Shown here: one piece after another, positions 24,780-35,850 of the stretch
How positions within the stretch are numbered: position 1 is the stretch's first letter
Layout of the letters: each line of letters opens with the position of its first letter
Assembly (NCBI GenBank): GCA_034766995.1
Contig: CM068317.1
Location: 20,000,714-20,064,713, forward strand
DNA from: Acanthacorydalis orientalis
Lineage: Eukaryota > Arthropoda > Insecta > Megaloptera > Corydalidae
Direction: 5' to 3'
Length of the DNA: 64,000 nucleotides
The notes under the pieces: model-generated
What the model saw: only the letters and a program-made list of their open reading frames with translations
Told to the model about the DNA's origin: nothing
The model's database searches: none
Translations under genes and position numbers: made by a program

Positions 24780-25400
24780 AACCCACGTGAAATAAACATT
24801 AGAATCGCTACAATGAAAGTACTTCTCGAAACACCTAGTATTTCTTGTTCTAATGCTATTTTAATTATGTTTACTGGTCCTAACAGATTGGTTTCGGTGT
24901 ATGAATAGATGGAAACTTGACGTAATTAAAGTCGGGAATTGTTGTACCTTACTATTGTTACCGACTTTTTTTTATCCTCTCGTGTGATTGAAATAATTAA
25001 TCATGGACGTCCATGGTCATGTATTCTTGTCGTATTTATACATACATTAATATCAACGATATATCATGCGGCGTTAGTTTATTGGTCATATACCTACACT
25101 GTTTGATCGATCGTGGCACCAGTGCCAAAAACTAACAGAGATCCGGTTGTCGAGATCTAGATGACGATATGGATACAGAGATTCTTTCGATCCATCTAAA
25201 TCAATGGGTGGGGACGCGATAGGATTTTGACAAGCGTATATGTACCATATGGTGGGAATATTATATGGACGTACATGGTGTATGTAGATTAATAATATGA
25301 TGCGATGATACAGTTTAGATTTGTGTATGTATGTGTGTAAACTGTAACTAGTTTCGAGTTAACGCCTGTCTTAATAGAGAATATAATGCATATATTTTGA
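24780..25400. promoter_or_regulatory. less AT-rich island with several palindromes, possible enhancer
   Basis: Contains the perfect palindrome CATGGACGTCCATG (25002-25015), the dyad TGGCAC-CA-GTGCCA near 25113, GATCGATC near 25104, CGAGATCTAG near 25153 and CCATATGG near 25246. No coding frame of note. The clustering of dyads in a non-AT island inside a large noncoding flank of a developmental regulator is suggestive only. An old unrecognised repeat is the main alternative. Confidence 0.3.
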
Positions 25401-26354
25401 CTGTAATAAGTGTTTCGGATATATGTTAAAAAAAGTTTCAACAACATCGAATCTGTTCATAATTTATTGGAGTATATTTCAGAGTAATTGAATACTAAGC
25501 GTTTTGTACTTTTTTTATCTATAATAAAAAGGATCTAAATAATTACATTGTTAATTAAAACCTAGAAATTCTCTATATTATTTTTTAATATCGATAGTAG
25601 TTACTTATTTATAAGTAGTTTCTAAGACTAATTTTGGTTTCAAATTTTTGTCTTTAATATTTCAAATGAGAAACATGGATCGAAATAGTAAAAATCTTTT
25701 TAAAATAAAATATTCATGTTTGCAAATTTGTCTGAATTATTTATATTGACTGCTATAGATTTTATTACTTTTAAAAATATAACTGATGATTTTTACAGAA
25801 AAAATTCTATTTAATTAGAAAAAACATAACAAAATACTTAATTCCTTTGATTTAATATCAGATACAAACCAATATTTCAGTTTAATGTTTCTAATAAAAG
25901 TAAGTTAAAAACTATATAACTGACATTTTGTAGAAATGTGTACAATTAATATACGCCACTTTGTTAAAATTATTACAAGCGTCTTGGTTTAAAAATTATA
26001 TGAAGTGGAAATAAAGTATCCACGAGATTCGAATTCTCTTTATTAAATCATAAACTGATAAAGAAAAATTTCTAGAAAGTTTAAAAAATCTTACTACTAT
26101 TTAAAATTTTAAACAATTAAACATTATATGACTGATAAAAAGTAATACTGTTCTAAATTTACATTTTAAATTAAGCTCTTTGTATAATTTTGAATTTATT
26201 ATTTTATTTGTTTATTAGTTTATTACGTTATACCTCTGTTTAAAATCCACTAAGTGATTTTCAATGCTTTTTAAATAAAATATTGTACTAATATAGAATA
26301 AATCGGTGTATTAATTTTTGATGTCCTATCAGTGTAATTTGTTACTGAAACATA
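25401..26354. other. AT-rich noncoding stretch
   Basis: No feature seen. Confidence 0.5.
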
Positions 26355-26893
26355 TTAGGTTGGTAGAAAAATAATTGTGTTGTAGAACCTTCAAATTTAT
26401 ATACATTTTTTAAATTAAATGGTTTTAAGTGGACCAGAAATGTTGGATGACTAACGTCTAACTATTGTACAAGCTCTCGAATTGTTGTGTGTGGTTCTGA
26501 TTCAACTAACGCCTTCAGTTGGTCGTTATGAACTGAAGGACACCCGAGTCCTTCTTAAATTTCAAAGTTCTCGTTCCCAGCACGAAATTTTTGGAACCAT
26601 TATTGCATTATACATTTTTTAACAGAATCCATACCAAAAGCATTGTTTAGTTTAGGAGCAGTTTCTGTTGCTTTACCACTCATTTTGAACTCATACAGAA
26701 ATTGATCTTATTTACTTCTTTTCCATCTTTAATTCAATATCTCAATTCGCAGCAAAATTAATAATAAAACCAAAGTCGAAAAATATACTTTAAAATGATA
26801 TTAATATGAACACGATGGAATTATAATTTTATAATAAAAATTAAGGTAAGAATTTAGAAAATAAAAACCGCAATTATTTTCTTATCGACCTAA
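26355..26893 (-). mobile_element. mariner-derived deleted element, copy E
   Basis: 539 bp, minus strand, from TTAGGTTGGTAGAAAAATAA to CGACCTAA. The minus strand shows the transposase N-terminal helix region (around 26700-26460) with several base changes and stops. The catalytic domain is missing. The junction between the DHLK-type motif and the 3' tail is at about 26415-26425. Confidence 0.87.
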
Positions 26894-27689
26894 TATTTTG
26901 TGTTAACTAATTAAATATATTTGAGATGGCAATTAATTTTAAGAAATTTTCTAATAATACTTATAGCCAATATATCGCTTTTTCGGGGAAAAATATAATT
27001 ATATAAAAAATAAAATTTAAGATTTAAAATATATAAATAGAAGTTCTATACGAAATATTTGTGAAATTCAGTTCAAAAAAAACACAGATAATTCAACGTT
27101 TTAGTTTTTTTTAACATTGAGTTGGGAAATATAAGAAATAACTTCAACTTTACTAAACATTTATGAAAAATGTACAAGACTAGTTATATTATTTTCTTAG
27201 ATTAGGTCTTTTATTTTTTGATATTTGTGTATTTGCAACATGTTTAATAGTATGAAATTGGGAGTAGAAATACAAAAAAGGTTTAGCTCTTTTGAAAATT
27301 TATAAAATTAAGAAGTTTTCTGTAAGGGGCATGTCTGTAAAAATACTATCATTATTCAGATATTTTTCTTAAATTCTCTGAATAAGATAGAGGATTTAAG
27401 AAAATTAAGAATATTTTCCTATATATATTTGACTTTTATTTAACTAGAAAGTTCCATGCTTATATTCAATCATCTTGTTTAATATGTGTGAACATGTGTA
27501 CGCATATAAATTTGAAAAAAAATACTACAAGAAAAATATCCATATTCAATGTAACGAGGAAAAAACTTATGGGAAAACAGAATACCTGCATGAAATAAGT
27601 TTCAAACGTTACAAAGTCTGCATACAAATAATGAAACGGACACAAATATAAGAATCTCGTTATACCGTAAATAAAAAAAAAGAAATGAA
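26894..27689. other. AT-rich noncoding stretch
   Basis: No feature seen. Confidence 0.5.
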
Positions 27690-28060
27690 CGGCAGGTGGT
27701 ATGCATATTGTAAAGAGAATGAACGCTAGAACACAGTACACGGACCTGCTTCAGCTGGGCTTGGGTCTGACCAACAAGTCAGCGAATCGGATAATACTTC
27801 AGTCACGATTCTCAAGAAATGACTTTCGTGAACTCGGGTTCTGTTACGTGGTACGGACAGCCGGAATAGAGTACGTTAATACGTACAAGTCTGAAAATCT
27901 GTGGACACATCTAGAGTAAGGGCGTGGCATGAGTGTGGTATTAGAATATAATTTTACAGATATGAGGAACGAAACGAACGATTTAAATTTGACCAATAGT
28001 ACACGATCGGTATCTCGAGTACTGTAATACTTGCATCAGACAAGCGTTTCAGATCATTTC
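27690..28060. promoter_or_regulatory. less AT-rich island, unrecognised
   Basis: More balanced composition than its surroundings, with CAGGTGG (E-box-like) at 27693 and words such as GTACGGACAGCCGGAATAG and GTTAATACGTAC. A 72-codon frame (27701-27919) has no recognisable domain. It could be a conserved noncoding element, an unrecognised exon or an old repeat. Confidence 0.25.
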
Positions 28061-28275
28061 TTTAATGCGTTTTGTATGCATTTATGTATGAATTAAGCAC
28101 ATTATCAGCGTTTTTAGATAATATCGATACCGGACTCTATATTTATAATAAATGGACTCTGATACAAAATGTACACTCTGAAAATATCTCATGTTTATAA
28201 ATAATATTAACATTTTTCAAATGAACCATAAATACAGTAAAATAAATTTGTATTAAATATAAATATTTTTTTGCT
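28061..28275. other. AT-rich spacer
   Basis: Nothing recognised. Confidence 0.5.
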
Positions 28276-28451
28276 TTAACCCTTTAATGCCATGCGTGAT
28301 CATATGATTACAGAAAGCACATGGCTAAATAAATACTTCCTTGTAACCTATTTCTTAGGTAACAGGATATGTTTGTATAAGTTTTGATTTCATACACAAT
28401 AGCACAGGCACTATGTCTGCTTAAATTTAGTATATTAGTTCTTTGTACATC

Positions 28452-28511
28452 ATGGAAGAGAACAGTAGCAGTTTTTTCGACATAGAGGCGGCAGAAAATA
28501 TAAGTTTCGAC
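28452..28511 (+). pseudogene. piggyBac transposase N-terminal stub
   Basis: An ATG followed by about 20 codons (Met-Glu-Glu-Asn-Ser-Ser-Ser, then an acidic stretch) ending at a stop near 28512. It lies where the transposase start is expected, just inside the left subterminal region. Acidic N-termini are common in piggyBac transposases. It would be the 5' remainder of the deleted gene. Confidence 0.45.
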
Positions 28512-28744
28512 TAATTTAAATATTATTTAATTGAATTTCATTTTTATATACACGAAATATATACATCATAAGTATCATAATATTGGTAGTCTAGTAAAAT
28601 ATTCAATAAATTAATTATTTGACGGTATATACCGCTAATAAAATTAACGTGTTCGTATGATCACACCTAGGCTTATTCGGGGTCAAAATCTATAGCTTTA
28701 ATAAGATATTACCATACAATCTGTAGTTTTAATAGATTTACCAT

Positions 28745-28981
28745 ATGCAAAAACGAAAAATAAGTGTTCCTCAGCCGTACTTAGTAGCTAAGTATAATAA
28801 ATTTACAGGTGGCACCGATAGAATGGACGAAAATATATTATATTATTGTATTGGTATCCATGGTAAAAAATTGTACTGGACTTTATTCACTTGGATGATG
28901 GATTCCATCATACATAATGCATGGCTTTTCATGAAAAAAATAGCCATAACATATCACAATAAGAATTTCATCGTTCAATAA
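28745..28981 (+). pseudogene. piggyBac transposase C-terminal fragment
   Basis: A 78-codon frame with the piggyBac-family block around the third catalytic Asp: QPYLVAKYNKFTGGTDRMDE, with Asp25 and Asp28 in the D-x-x-D position. It continues with YY-x-I-x-IHGKK, YWTLFTWMMD and HNAW. The upstream Asp residues and the N-terminus are gone, and a stop follows at once. The downstream Cys-rich tail lies in a different frame. Confidence 0.9.
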
Positions 28982-29127
28982 TTACAACGTATTTTCAAAA
29001 TTTCCAAAATTTACCGTCCTGTTCTGGCCGTCCATCATCTTTAAAGTTCAACAGTATTTCATTCATGATATCTGATGATATATGTTTAGATGGTAAGGGA
29101 CATTTAGTCGTGTATACATCGAGTAGC

Positions 29128-29235
29128 AGACGTCGATGTACCACCCCTGGCTGCTCGAGAACAGTACGAATACAATGTATTAAATGTGAAACAGGATTAT
29201 ATATTGACTGTTTTGTTACATCCCATAAGATATAA
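29128..29235 (+). pseudogene. piggyBac C-terminal cysteine-rich (zinc-ribbon-like) tail
   Basis: The plus-strand frame gives RRRC-TTPG-C, then QCIKC, then a DCF…H segment before a stop. The Cys-x4-Cys, Cys-x2-Cys and Cys-x4-His pattern is the family's C-terminal Cys-rich DNA-binding tail. It is out of frame with the fragment at 28745-28981. The 123-codon frame on the opposite strand here is a shadow. Confidence 0.8.
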
Positions 29236-29469
29236 ATTGTATTGTTATGACAAAGTAAACTGTATTTCAGGAATCTACAATTTATTATTTCTTGCTTCCA
29301 TATTATCACACACGCGCCTAACGTGATCATATGATCACACTCGATATTATTAAAATTAATTAACAAAAAAAATAATCTTTTTTCATTGTCTAATAGAATT
29401 TTGTAAGCGTATTATATACTTTTCAAAAGATATTTCAATAAAAAATTAATTTCGACATTAGAGGGTTAA

Positions 29470-30048
29470 TAGTGGCTCAAAATAAAAGTCGTACATAGTC
29501 ATGGTTTTTTTAGATTTCTTAAAAACAAATTTAAAAATTAATTTCAACAGATTAGTAATTAGGAGTAGCTTTCGGCTGTGTTATGATAACGTTTTTAAAC
29601 ATAAAGTCTTACAAATGATTATTTTGTAGGTTTAAATGTGTCTTTATATCATTGAAATTTGTTTGAAACCATTAATTGAGAACGTATTAGATTGATAAAC
29701 TAGATGAAAGAAAGAATTAGAAAACAATAATTTCTAACAAGCATGAAGAAAATATTTTCATAAGAGTGGAATAATTAATTCTAGGCCAAGTCTACATTTC
29801 TTAATTAATTTTCATTAATAGTTTAAAAGCTGTTAAAAGATGAATATTTTTTTAGTAAAGTACTATTTTTTTATTTTATTTTGGAGGCAGAATTAATAAT
29901 TTATTTTAATGTTATGCAACATTTTGAGTTTTAATGTTATATTTTTTAGTTATTTTTTTTACGTACACCATTTATCAAATGATTCTTAATAAAAGTATGT
30001 ATAAAAATGTATTTCATTTAATTTTTTTACCAATTTCGTGTTTTGGTG

Positions 30049-30109
<61 letters not shown>

Positions 30110-30119
30110 TGAACTCTAA
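29470..30119. other. AT-rich noncoding stretch with microsatellite
   Basis: Contains the (AT)n tract at 30049-30106. Otherwise nothing recognised. Confidence 0.5.
30049..30106. repeat. (AT)n microsatellite
   Basis: About 29 AT repeats. Confidence 0.97.
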
Positions 30120-30560
30120 TCTCTCTACAATTAAAAATCAGTCTCGTGCACACTTTTTTAAAAATTTATTCGTGTTCTGATTGGTTAATGAAGATCACGT
30201 GGTCTCTGTTCTGATTGGTTAACGTATGTCATACGTATGTAGGTCTCTCACGGTGTACAACTAAAAAAAGTATATGATTTCAGGATAAAACTGATAAAAA
30301 AATGTTCAAAATATTGAATTCACAGAAGCTTTAGAGTAAAAAAATGTTACATATTTTAACATTCTGTATTGTTGATTAATTTTTATGAATTTTTCCAATA
30401 AAAATTTTACAACTTACATTTTACGTAAATTATTTGTGCGTACAATTTGTTAATTTCTATTATTTGTTAAGGGAGAGTGAGCGGGGGGCAAATCCCCTTG
30501 GGGTGAGAAAGAGCAACGAGCAGGGAGCATAGCCCCCTGGTAATGTAAGAAAAGAATTTT
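30120..30560. repeat. unclassified repeat-like segment with duplicated CCAAT-type motif and GC-rich block
   Basis: TGTTCTGATTGGTTAA occurs twice (30173-30188 and 30207-30222, 34-bp period), each containing an inverted CCAAT box. Between and after them are CACGTG (30196-30201) and the palindrome CATACGTATG (30230-30239). Downstream, 30470-30545 is strikingly GC-rich and holds two related units (GAGCGGGGGGCAAATCCCC and GAGCAGGGAGCATAGCCCC). The composition suggests foreign or transposon origin. Class unknown. Confidence 0.4.
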
Positions 30561-30615
30561 AAAATTTTTCTTAAAAGTAAGAATTTTATGAATATATATA
30601 TATATATATATAGAT

Positions 30616-31886
30616 AGATGGCCCATAAGTCACGACGGGATTTGAACAGTTAATAACTTTCTCAATATTAATTTTTTCCTTTCTTTTTTTCTGGAATTGT
30701 ATTCAATAGTCAACAAATTTATCATAGAAAATTTTTCAAATCTACAGCGCACCAAAGTCATACAATTTTACTTTGAAACCCAGCATTCCATTATTGGAAC
30801 ACAATTAGCATATCGTCGAATTTTAATGTTGAAGTTGCTCTCTCGAAATCAATGATTCATCACTTGGCTAATCGTTTCTAGCTACAGGTTCCGTAAGTGA
30901 CCTTTCACGTTCCGGGAGACCACGTTCAGCTAGGACAGAGGTAAATATTGAACGTGTGTGATGAAGTATCGAAAAACAATCAGAAACGTTGACCCGGAGA
31001 CAAATTGGGTGTAGCTCGCATGTCGCTGCAGCATATATTACACGGTTTACATCTTTTCCCATTCACTGGTACAAGAAATAAAACCTACAGATTATCAGCT
31101 ACGGGTAAATTATGCAGTCCGATTTCAACAATTGGCACAGGAAAGAAACGAGTTTATTCACCAGCTGATTATGTCTGATGAGCCTCATTTCCACAACTGT
31201 TATGTTAATAAGCAAAATTGTAGGATTTGAAGTACCGAGAATCCAAGAGTTATACACCAATATGAATTGTAACCTCCTCAGTGCACGGTTTGGTGAGGAG
31301 TAACCTTACAGAAAATCACCAGATCGTTCTTCTTTGAAAATGACAATAGTAATGCAGCGACTGTTTCTGGAAATATATACGATATTGGACCATGGAAAAT
31401 ATTGTACAGCCTGTAGTGGAAAATAGACATGAAATGTGGTGTCAGCAAGATGGAGCCACTTTCCATACTGCTGGAGACACAATGGAAGTTTTAAGAGACA
31501 TTTTTGGAGAATGAATAATTTCGAGAAGATATGAAATTGATAGCCCACCATGGTCTCCCGATCTGATGGCAACTGACTTCTTTTTATGAGGTTACCAAAA
31601 AAAGGGTTTATGTTAACAACCTTCGGACAATTTCGCAACTACAGAAGAATATTCACGCAGAAATTAGGGAACTACAGCCATCGACACTAACAGCTGCTAT
31701 GGAACATGCCGTAGAAAGAGCCCGTCTTTGCGAAGTCGAAAATGGACCGCATTTAAAAGATTTTGTTTTACGTTCATAGTGTGAACAAGTTTTCCAGCTT
31801 TTATTATAATTAGAGATGAATAAAAATAATTAATAATAAAAAAAATTATTAACAGTTCCAACCCCGTTGTGACTTATGGGCCACCT
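30616..31886 (+). mobile_element. full-length but dead Tc1/mariner-superfamily element with about 40-bp inverted repeats
   Basis: About 1.27 kb. The left end AGATGGCCCATAAGTCACGA and the inverse right end AGGTGGCCCATAAGTCACAA match closely. Pairing continues through GAACAGTTAATAA on the left and GAACTGTTAATAA (inverse of the right end). The length is that of an undeleted element. The transposase inside carries stops and frameshifts (see the pseudogene entry). Confidence 0.88.
30855..31780 (+). pseudogene. Tc1/mariner-superfamily transposase, decayed
   Basis: Over several frames the plus strand shows an SRSGRPRSARTEVN linker after the helix-turn-helix region, then SDEPHFH with the first catalytic Asp (about 31170). 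WCQQDGATFHTA follows with the second Asp (about 31443), and PPWSPDLMATDFFL with the third (about 31550). Roughly 36 residues separate the last two. The first part of the HTH region is weakly recognisable. Multiple stops rule out function. Antisense frames at 31278-31638 are shadows. Confidence 0.85.
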
Positions 31887-32446
31887 GTACATACATAATT
31901 GTGAAAAGATAAACATATGCTGGTTAAAATATTATTTCTGTGTTAATCATTCGCATGAAATAATAATAGTTTTTAATAGTCAATTGACAAGAATATTTTT
32001 TTATAAATGTAGACAAAGTGTTACTTTATATTATTTATTCTATATAATTAATTCACAAGTATTAAATGAACTAAATAAATAATTGAATACTTTCGAATTT
32101 TTTATTTGTTTGAAACATGATTTAAATGTTGTCGGTATAATCTCAATAACTCATACGTGCTCACATGAATTAAAAAAAATCTTAAAATATAAATACATGA
32201 CAACGTAAGTGAAATAATAATTTTATGTTTTGTGTACGTTTGTAAAGATAATTGTTACAAATATTCAATGGTACAGTTAGAAGGTGTTATTTTATCTGTT
32301 ATATAGCAAACTTTTTTTTTGAAAGGTAATAATTAGTAACATTTTAAACACTATTCACAACAATATTAGTACCCTTTTTCGTAGAAAAAAGTGATGTAAG
32401 ATTTATAATTTCAAAATATATTCACATGCATATTTATGTATATATT

Positions 32447-32505
<59 letters not shown>

Positions 32506-33408
32506 AATGATTTATTTACGTGACGATTCAAAATAAACTAATTATAGAACAAAAAGAATTATCTAAAAAAGTTGCGGTTGATTTCGAATTTTTATTGTAA
32601 CAGTACTTTCTTGAAATAGAGGTCTTGTACTGATTCTATTACCTCAAAATGCAAAGTTATTCTAGATTATTAAACAATAAAGATATAGTTGTGTGTAAAT
32701 TAGATTATGAATACAATTTTTTAGTTCTGTTTTAATGAGATGTAGTTTTCTATTTGAATATCGTCCCGAAATTGAAAATTAACATCATTTCAATCAGAGT
32801 AATTCTTTTTTTAAATTCTCAAATCATATTTAAATGTGATAAAACACATATTTTCATATACTGTAGAAAAGAAAGGTATAACAATGTTCAAAAATAAGGA
32901 AATGGGAAATGAAAAAAATAATTAATATTATAAGTTATGAGAAAATTAAATAGATCGTATTTTTCAAATGATTTATTCTTAATATTTTGTATATTTTAAA
33001 AATAATTATAGAATAAAATAATATATGAAAAAATCATCTGTGCATGTAAGCATGAAATATGTTTTTTTTAAACGAAAACATTTTTGGTTTAAACGAGATT
33101 CGAGTGTTTTAGGAATGAAAAGAATAGGAACACATTTAACATACTCGTATTAAAAAGAATACTTGCTTGGAAAATTCTTCAGTTAAATATTGCAATAAAT
33201 CTTTAAAAACTAATTTACTTTCAGTAGATTTGTGATAACTAAAATATAATTAGTATATTGGGATTGTAGAGTCAAAATGTCTTTAAAATACCGTATCAAT
33301 TATAAAGAATGATTTAATTTAAGCCTTCCACATGAAAGTATTAAAAAAACGCAAAAAATTAAAAAAATCATTTTTTTATTTAGTATTTTAGTTCAAATCA
33401 ACACAATT
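31887..33408. other. AT-rich noncoding stretch
   Basis: Contains a microsatellite at 32438-32502. Nothing else recognised. Confidence 0.5.
32438..32502. repeat. (AT)n microsatellite
   Basis: About 30 AT repeats with one TG interruption. Confidence 0.95.
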
Positions 33409-33414
33409 ATGTAT

Positions 33415-34310
33415 GAAATATTATATTGTTCAAATAGCCCCCGCGGCTCCTGTGCCATGACGTATGTGCTTATCATAATTTTCAATTATATCGCGCCACA
33501 ACGCAGGCACTATGTAAGCTATTTTGGGTCGTATTTTCTGTTTCAGCTCTGCAATCGTTTTGTTGTCATAGATTCTACTCTTCAAATAACCCCAAAGAAA
33601 TAAATCTAGAGGGATTAAATCGCATGATTTCGGCTGCCAATTGATGACGTTGTTTTTTTGTGGACCTGGAAATTTTGTGTGCAGTAGCGTAATTGTTTCT
33701 GCTACTGTGTGATTGCTGGCATCGTTTTGTTGAAACCAGAGATCTTCGATGTCAATATCTTTCAATTAGCCCTACTAACAGTTTGTTATTATGCTCCGAT
33801 AACGAATGGCATTGATTGTAACAACAATTTTTTTCATCATCTTCCAAAAAATGCGGGCCAATTACGATTTCAGACTACAAGCCACACCAAACCATTATTT
33901 TTCGAGGATTGTGGTTGCTTCTCGTTAATCTCTGTTGGATTTTCCAATCCTCAAATGCGAAAATTTTGTTTGTTTATAAATCCATTGAGGTGAAAATTCG
34001 CCTTATCACTAAAGACGATTTTCTTTGAAAAATCCACTCCTTGTTCTCGCATTCATTTGACAAACTCACGACGCTGTTGATAGTCTCTACGCTTTAAATC
34101 TTGTGTTATTTGGATCTTGTAGGCATGTAAATGTAAATCTTTTCCTCAAAATTCGTTGTGTAGTTGGATACGAAAGACCCAGTTGCTGCGATCGACGGCG
34201 TATCGATGTGCCCGGTTCTTCGACCATACTTTCATGAACCATAGCAATATTCTCGCCCGAACGACCTGCATTGTATACTGAGGTATTTTAATGTTTGCTA
34301 CTGATCCAGT
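33415..34310 (-). pseudogene. Tc1/mariner-superfamily transposase remnant, minus strand
   Basis: Read from 34290 leftwards: a linker (VEEPGTSIRRRSQQLGLSYP), then TQRILRK, then a first-Asp region near 34020. The second Asp region near 33745 is WFQQNDASNHT, where the usual QQDGA is altered. The third follows in SCDLIPLDLFLWGYLKS, and the C-terminus is near 33430. The last 111 codons (33765-33430) are open; the rest has stops and shifts. It is related to, but distinct from, the element at 30.6-31.9 kb. The N-terminal HTH start and clear terminal repeats were not found. Confidence 0.82.
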
Positions 34311-35190
34311 CTGTTCTAATTTCTTGATTAAATTTCACGTTTTTATTCTACAAAAGTCAATTTAAAATTGACAAATACTTTGAAATGTGAAAAATATTCA
34401 CCACTGTCATATGGAAACGTACCTTGATCTCTCTTTAGTTCCATGGTTAGTCATCTGTATAGATCTAGAAATTATTTTATGTGAATTCTAATTTAGCTTC
34501 TAAAAAATCAATCACGTGCCTTGATTGTGTATCTGCAAAATAAGTGCTGATATCTTCACAACGTTATTATAGGTATTCGATTATTATTGATTCGTATTAT
34601 TTGTGAGAAAATTGTTGTAGTAGTGCGGCTCGTTCAAATGTGTAAAAAAATAAATGAAAATTCAATGACGTGTTCGATTTTTGATTAGATGAAATGTATA
34701 TGAATATAGACAATATCTTGTCATCATTAGAAAGAAAGGATTCAGCCGTATAAACATTTCAACAGCTTGAGAACTCATTGATATTCCAACAATTTGTTGA
34801 AAGCCGTTTAACATTTTACAATCGCACAAGTAGAACTGAAGTGATGAACGGGGTAATTTTAACATTTGAAATTTAATTTGATGTTTCCACAATTAGATAA
34901 TAAACGACAAAAAAGTTAAACCGTTTAAAATTTTAAAATCGAATGTCCAGAACCGAAGGAATGACTGCTCACACTCGCTACTAACTCGAATTGGAATTAA
35001 TGTTAGCAACAGTATAATACCGAGTAGGGAAGGTAATATTAGATGAAAAACGAATTCGGTGCCTTAAAATTGAATCAATCATAACTCTGTTCTAAATTAA
35101 CATATTTTCTCGTCGTTTTAGGATTACAAGTATAAACCTTACTATTTAAAAACACTATATATCTAGGCCATGTAATTAGCATAACCTAAC
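34311..35190. other. unassigned noncoding stretch
   Basis: Composition is somewhat less AT-rich than average (34380-34560 and 34920-35120). No family recognised. It may be the rest of the neighbouring mobile elements. Confidence 0.35.
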
Positions 35191-35199
35191 AAAACAGTA

Positions 35200-35385
35200 A
35201 TGAGCACAATGGCATCCGAAAAGCAATATAAATAGGCATTGCATATTTTTCTTATTCCAGTTAAAAAAAGAATTGTCGAAACCACGAGAATTATTTGTTC
35301 AGCTTTAGGAAAAGGTATTGTGACACAAAGAACATATAAGAAGTCCCAAAATGAATTTCAAATTCATCGACCCAAAGCTGTATTT
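35200..35385 (+). pseudogene. possible mariner transposase N-terminal remnant
   Basis: An ATG at about 35201 gives a short acidic/Met start, then a stop, then FLIPVKKR, ETTRIICSALGKGIVTQRT and a degraded tail. The E-T-x-R-x-I-C-x(3)-G-x-G-x-V-x-x-R-T pattern fits the second half of the mariner DNA-binding domain. No terminal repeats or catalytic part were found, so this is tentative. Confidence 0.4.
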
Positions 35386-35390
35386 TTTTT

Positions 35391-35850
35391 TTGACAAAGA
35401 ATTCTTCAGTTACCCATAAAACTAAGGACTGGACTAAAAGAATCTATACAAGTGGCAGATCCTTCCCCCGGCTCCTGGTGAGAATTGTCACAGGACACGG
35501 GAGACTAAGCTACCACGAACATATACCAGGCCGAAGGACGGACGGGAAGTGTAGATGGTGGAGGGAGCCAATGAGACTCCCATTCACCTCTTCACGGAAT
35601 GTCCGGCATGGGTCAATTTAAGGCGACGATGGTTTGGGGAGTTTCTCCTCACCGCGGCCGAACTAGGGTCTATAAACTCGGGCATGCTGATATGCTTCTG
35701 GAAAGAAGCGAGACTTCTCGAGTAGTTTTGATCAAGTTGAGGGAAGGCATAATGGACCTCGAGTCTAAGTGCTGGGAGGCAAGATAGCTTCCTCCCCCCT
35801 CAAACATAATCTGTCTATCTATAAACAAATCTATCTATCTATAAAACATG
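35391..35850 (+). mobile_element. R1-type non-LTR retrotransposon 3' end
   Basis: GC-rich against its surroundings. The first frame (35391-35621) shows TGHGRLSYHEHI followed by DGKCRWW. After a shift, frame 35573-35725 reads ETPIHLFTECPAW, then RRRWFGEF and a terminal LICFWKEARLLE before a stop. The Cys, His-x4-Cys arrangement is the zinc-knuckle region that ends ORF2 of R1-like non-LTR elements. The second Cys is replaced by Trp. A 3' tail of CTAT-type units follows (about 35810-35846). Only the last few hundred bases survive, as expected of 5' truncation. Confidence 0.75.

Larger units (their letters stand above)
28276..29469 (+). mobile_element. internally deleted piggyBac element with TTAA target sites
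   Basis: About 1.19 kb. Both ends lie at TTAA (28276-28279 and 29466-29469), with termini TTAACCCTTTAATGCC and, inverted, TTAACCCTCTAATGTCG. Subterminal repeats built on the palindrome GTGATCATATGATCAC occur near 28306, 28652 (mutated) and 29319. Coding remnants in order are a short N-terminus from ATG 28452, a C-terminal catalytic-end fragment (28745-28981) and a cysteine-rich tail (29128-29235). The middle of the transposase is deleted. Intact piggyBac elements are usually over 2 kb. Confidence 0.87.

Noticed and set aside
28995..29366. Minus-strand 123-codon frame
   Set aside because: It is antisense to the piggyBac Cys-rich tail, which is supported on the plus strand.
31278..31638. Minus-strand frames of 62 and 110 codons
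   Set aside because: They are shadows of the decayed plus-strand transposase with its three catalytic-site regions.
33709..33993. Plus-strand 94-codon frame (and 33409-33603)
   Set aside because: It is antisense to a minus-strand transposase remnant.
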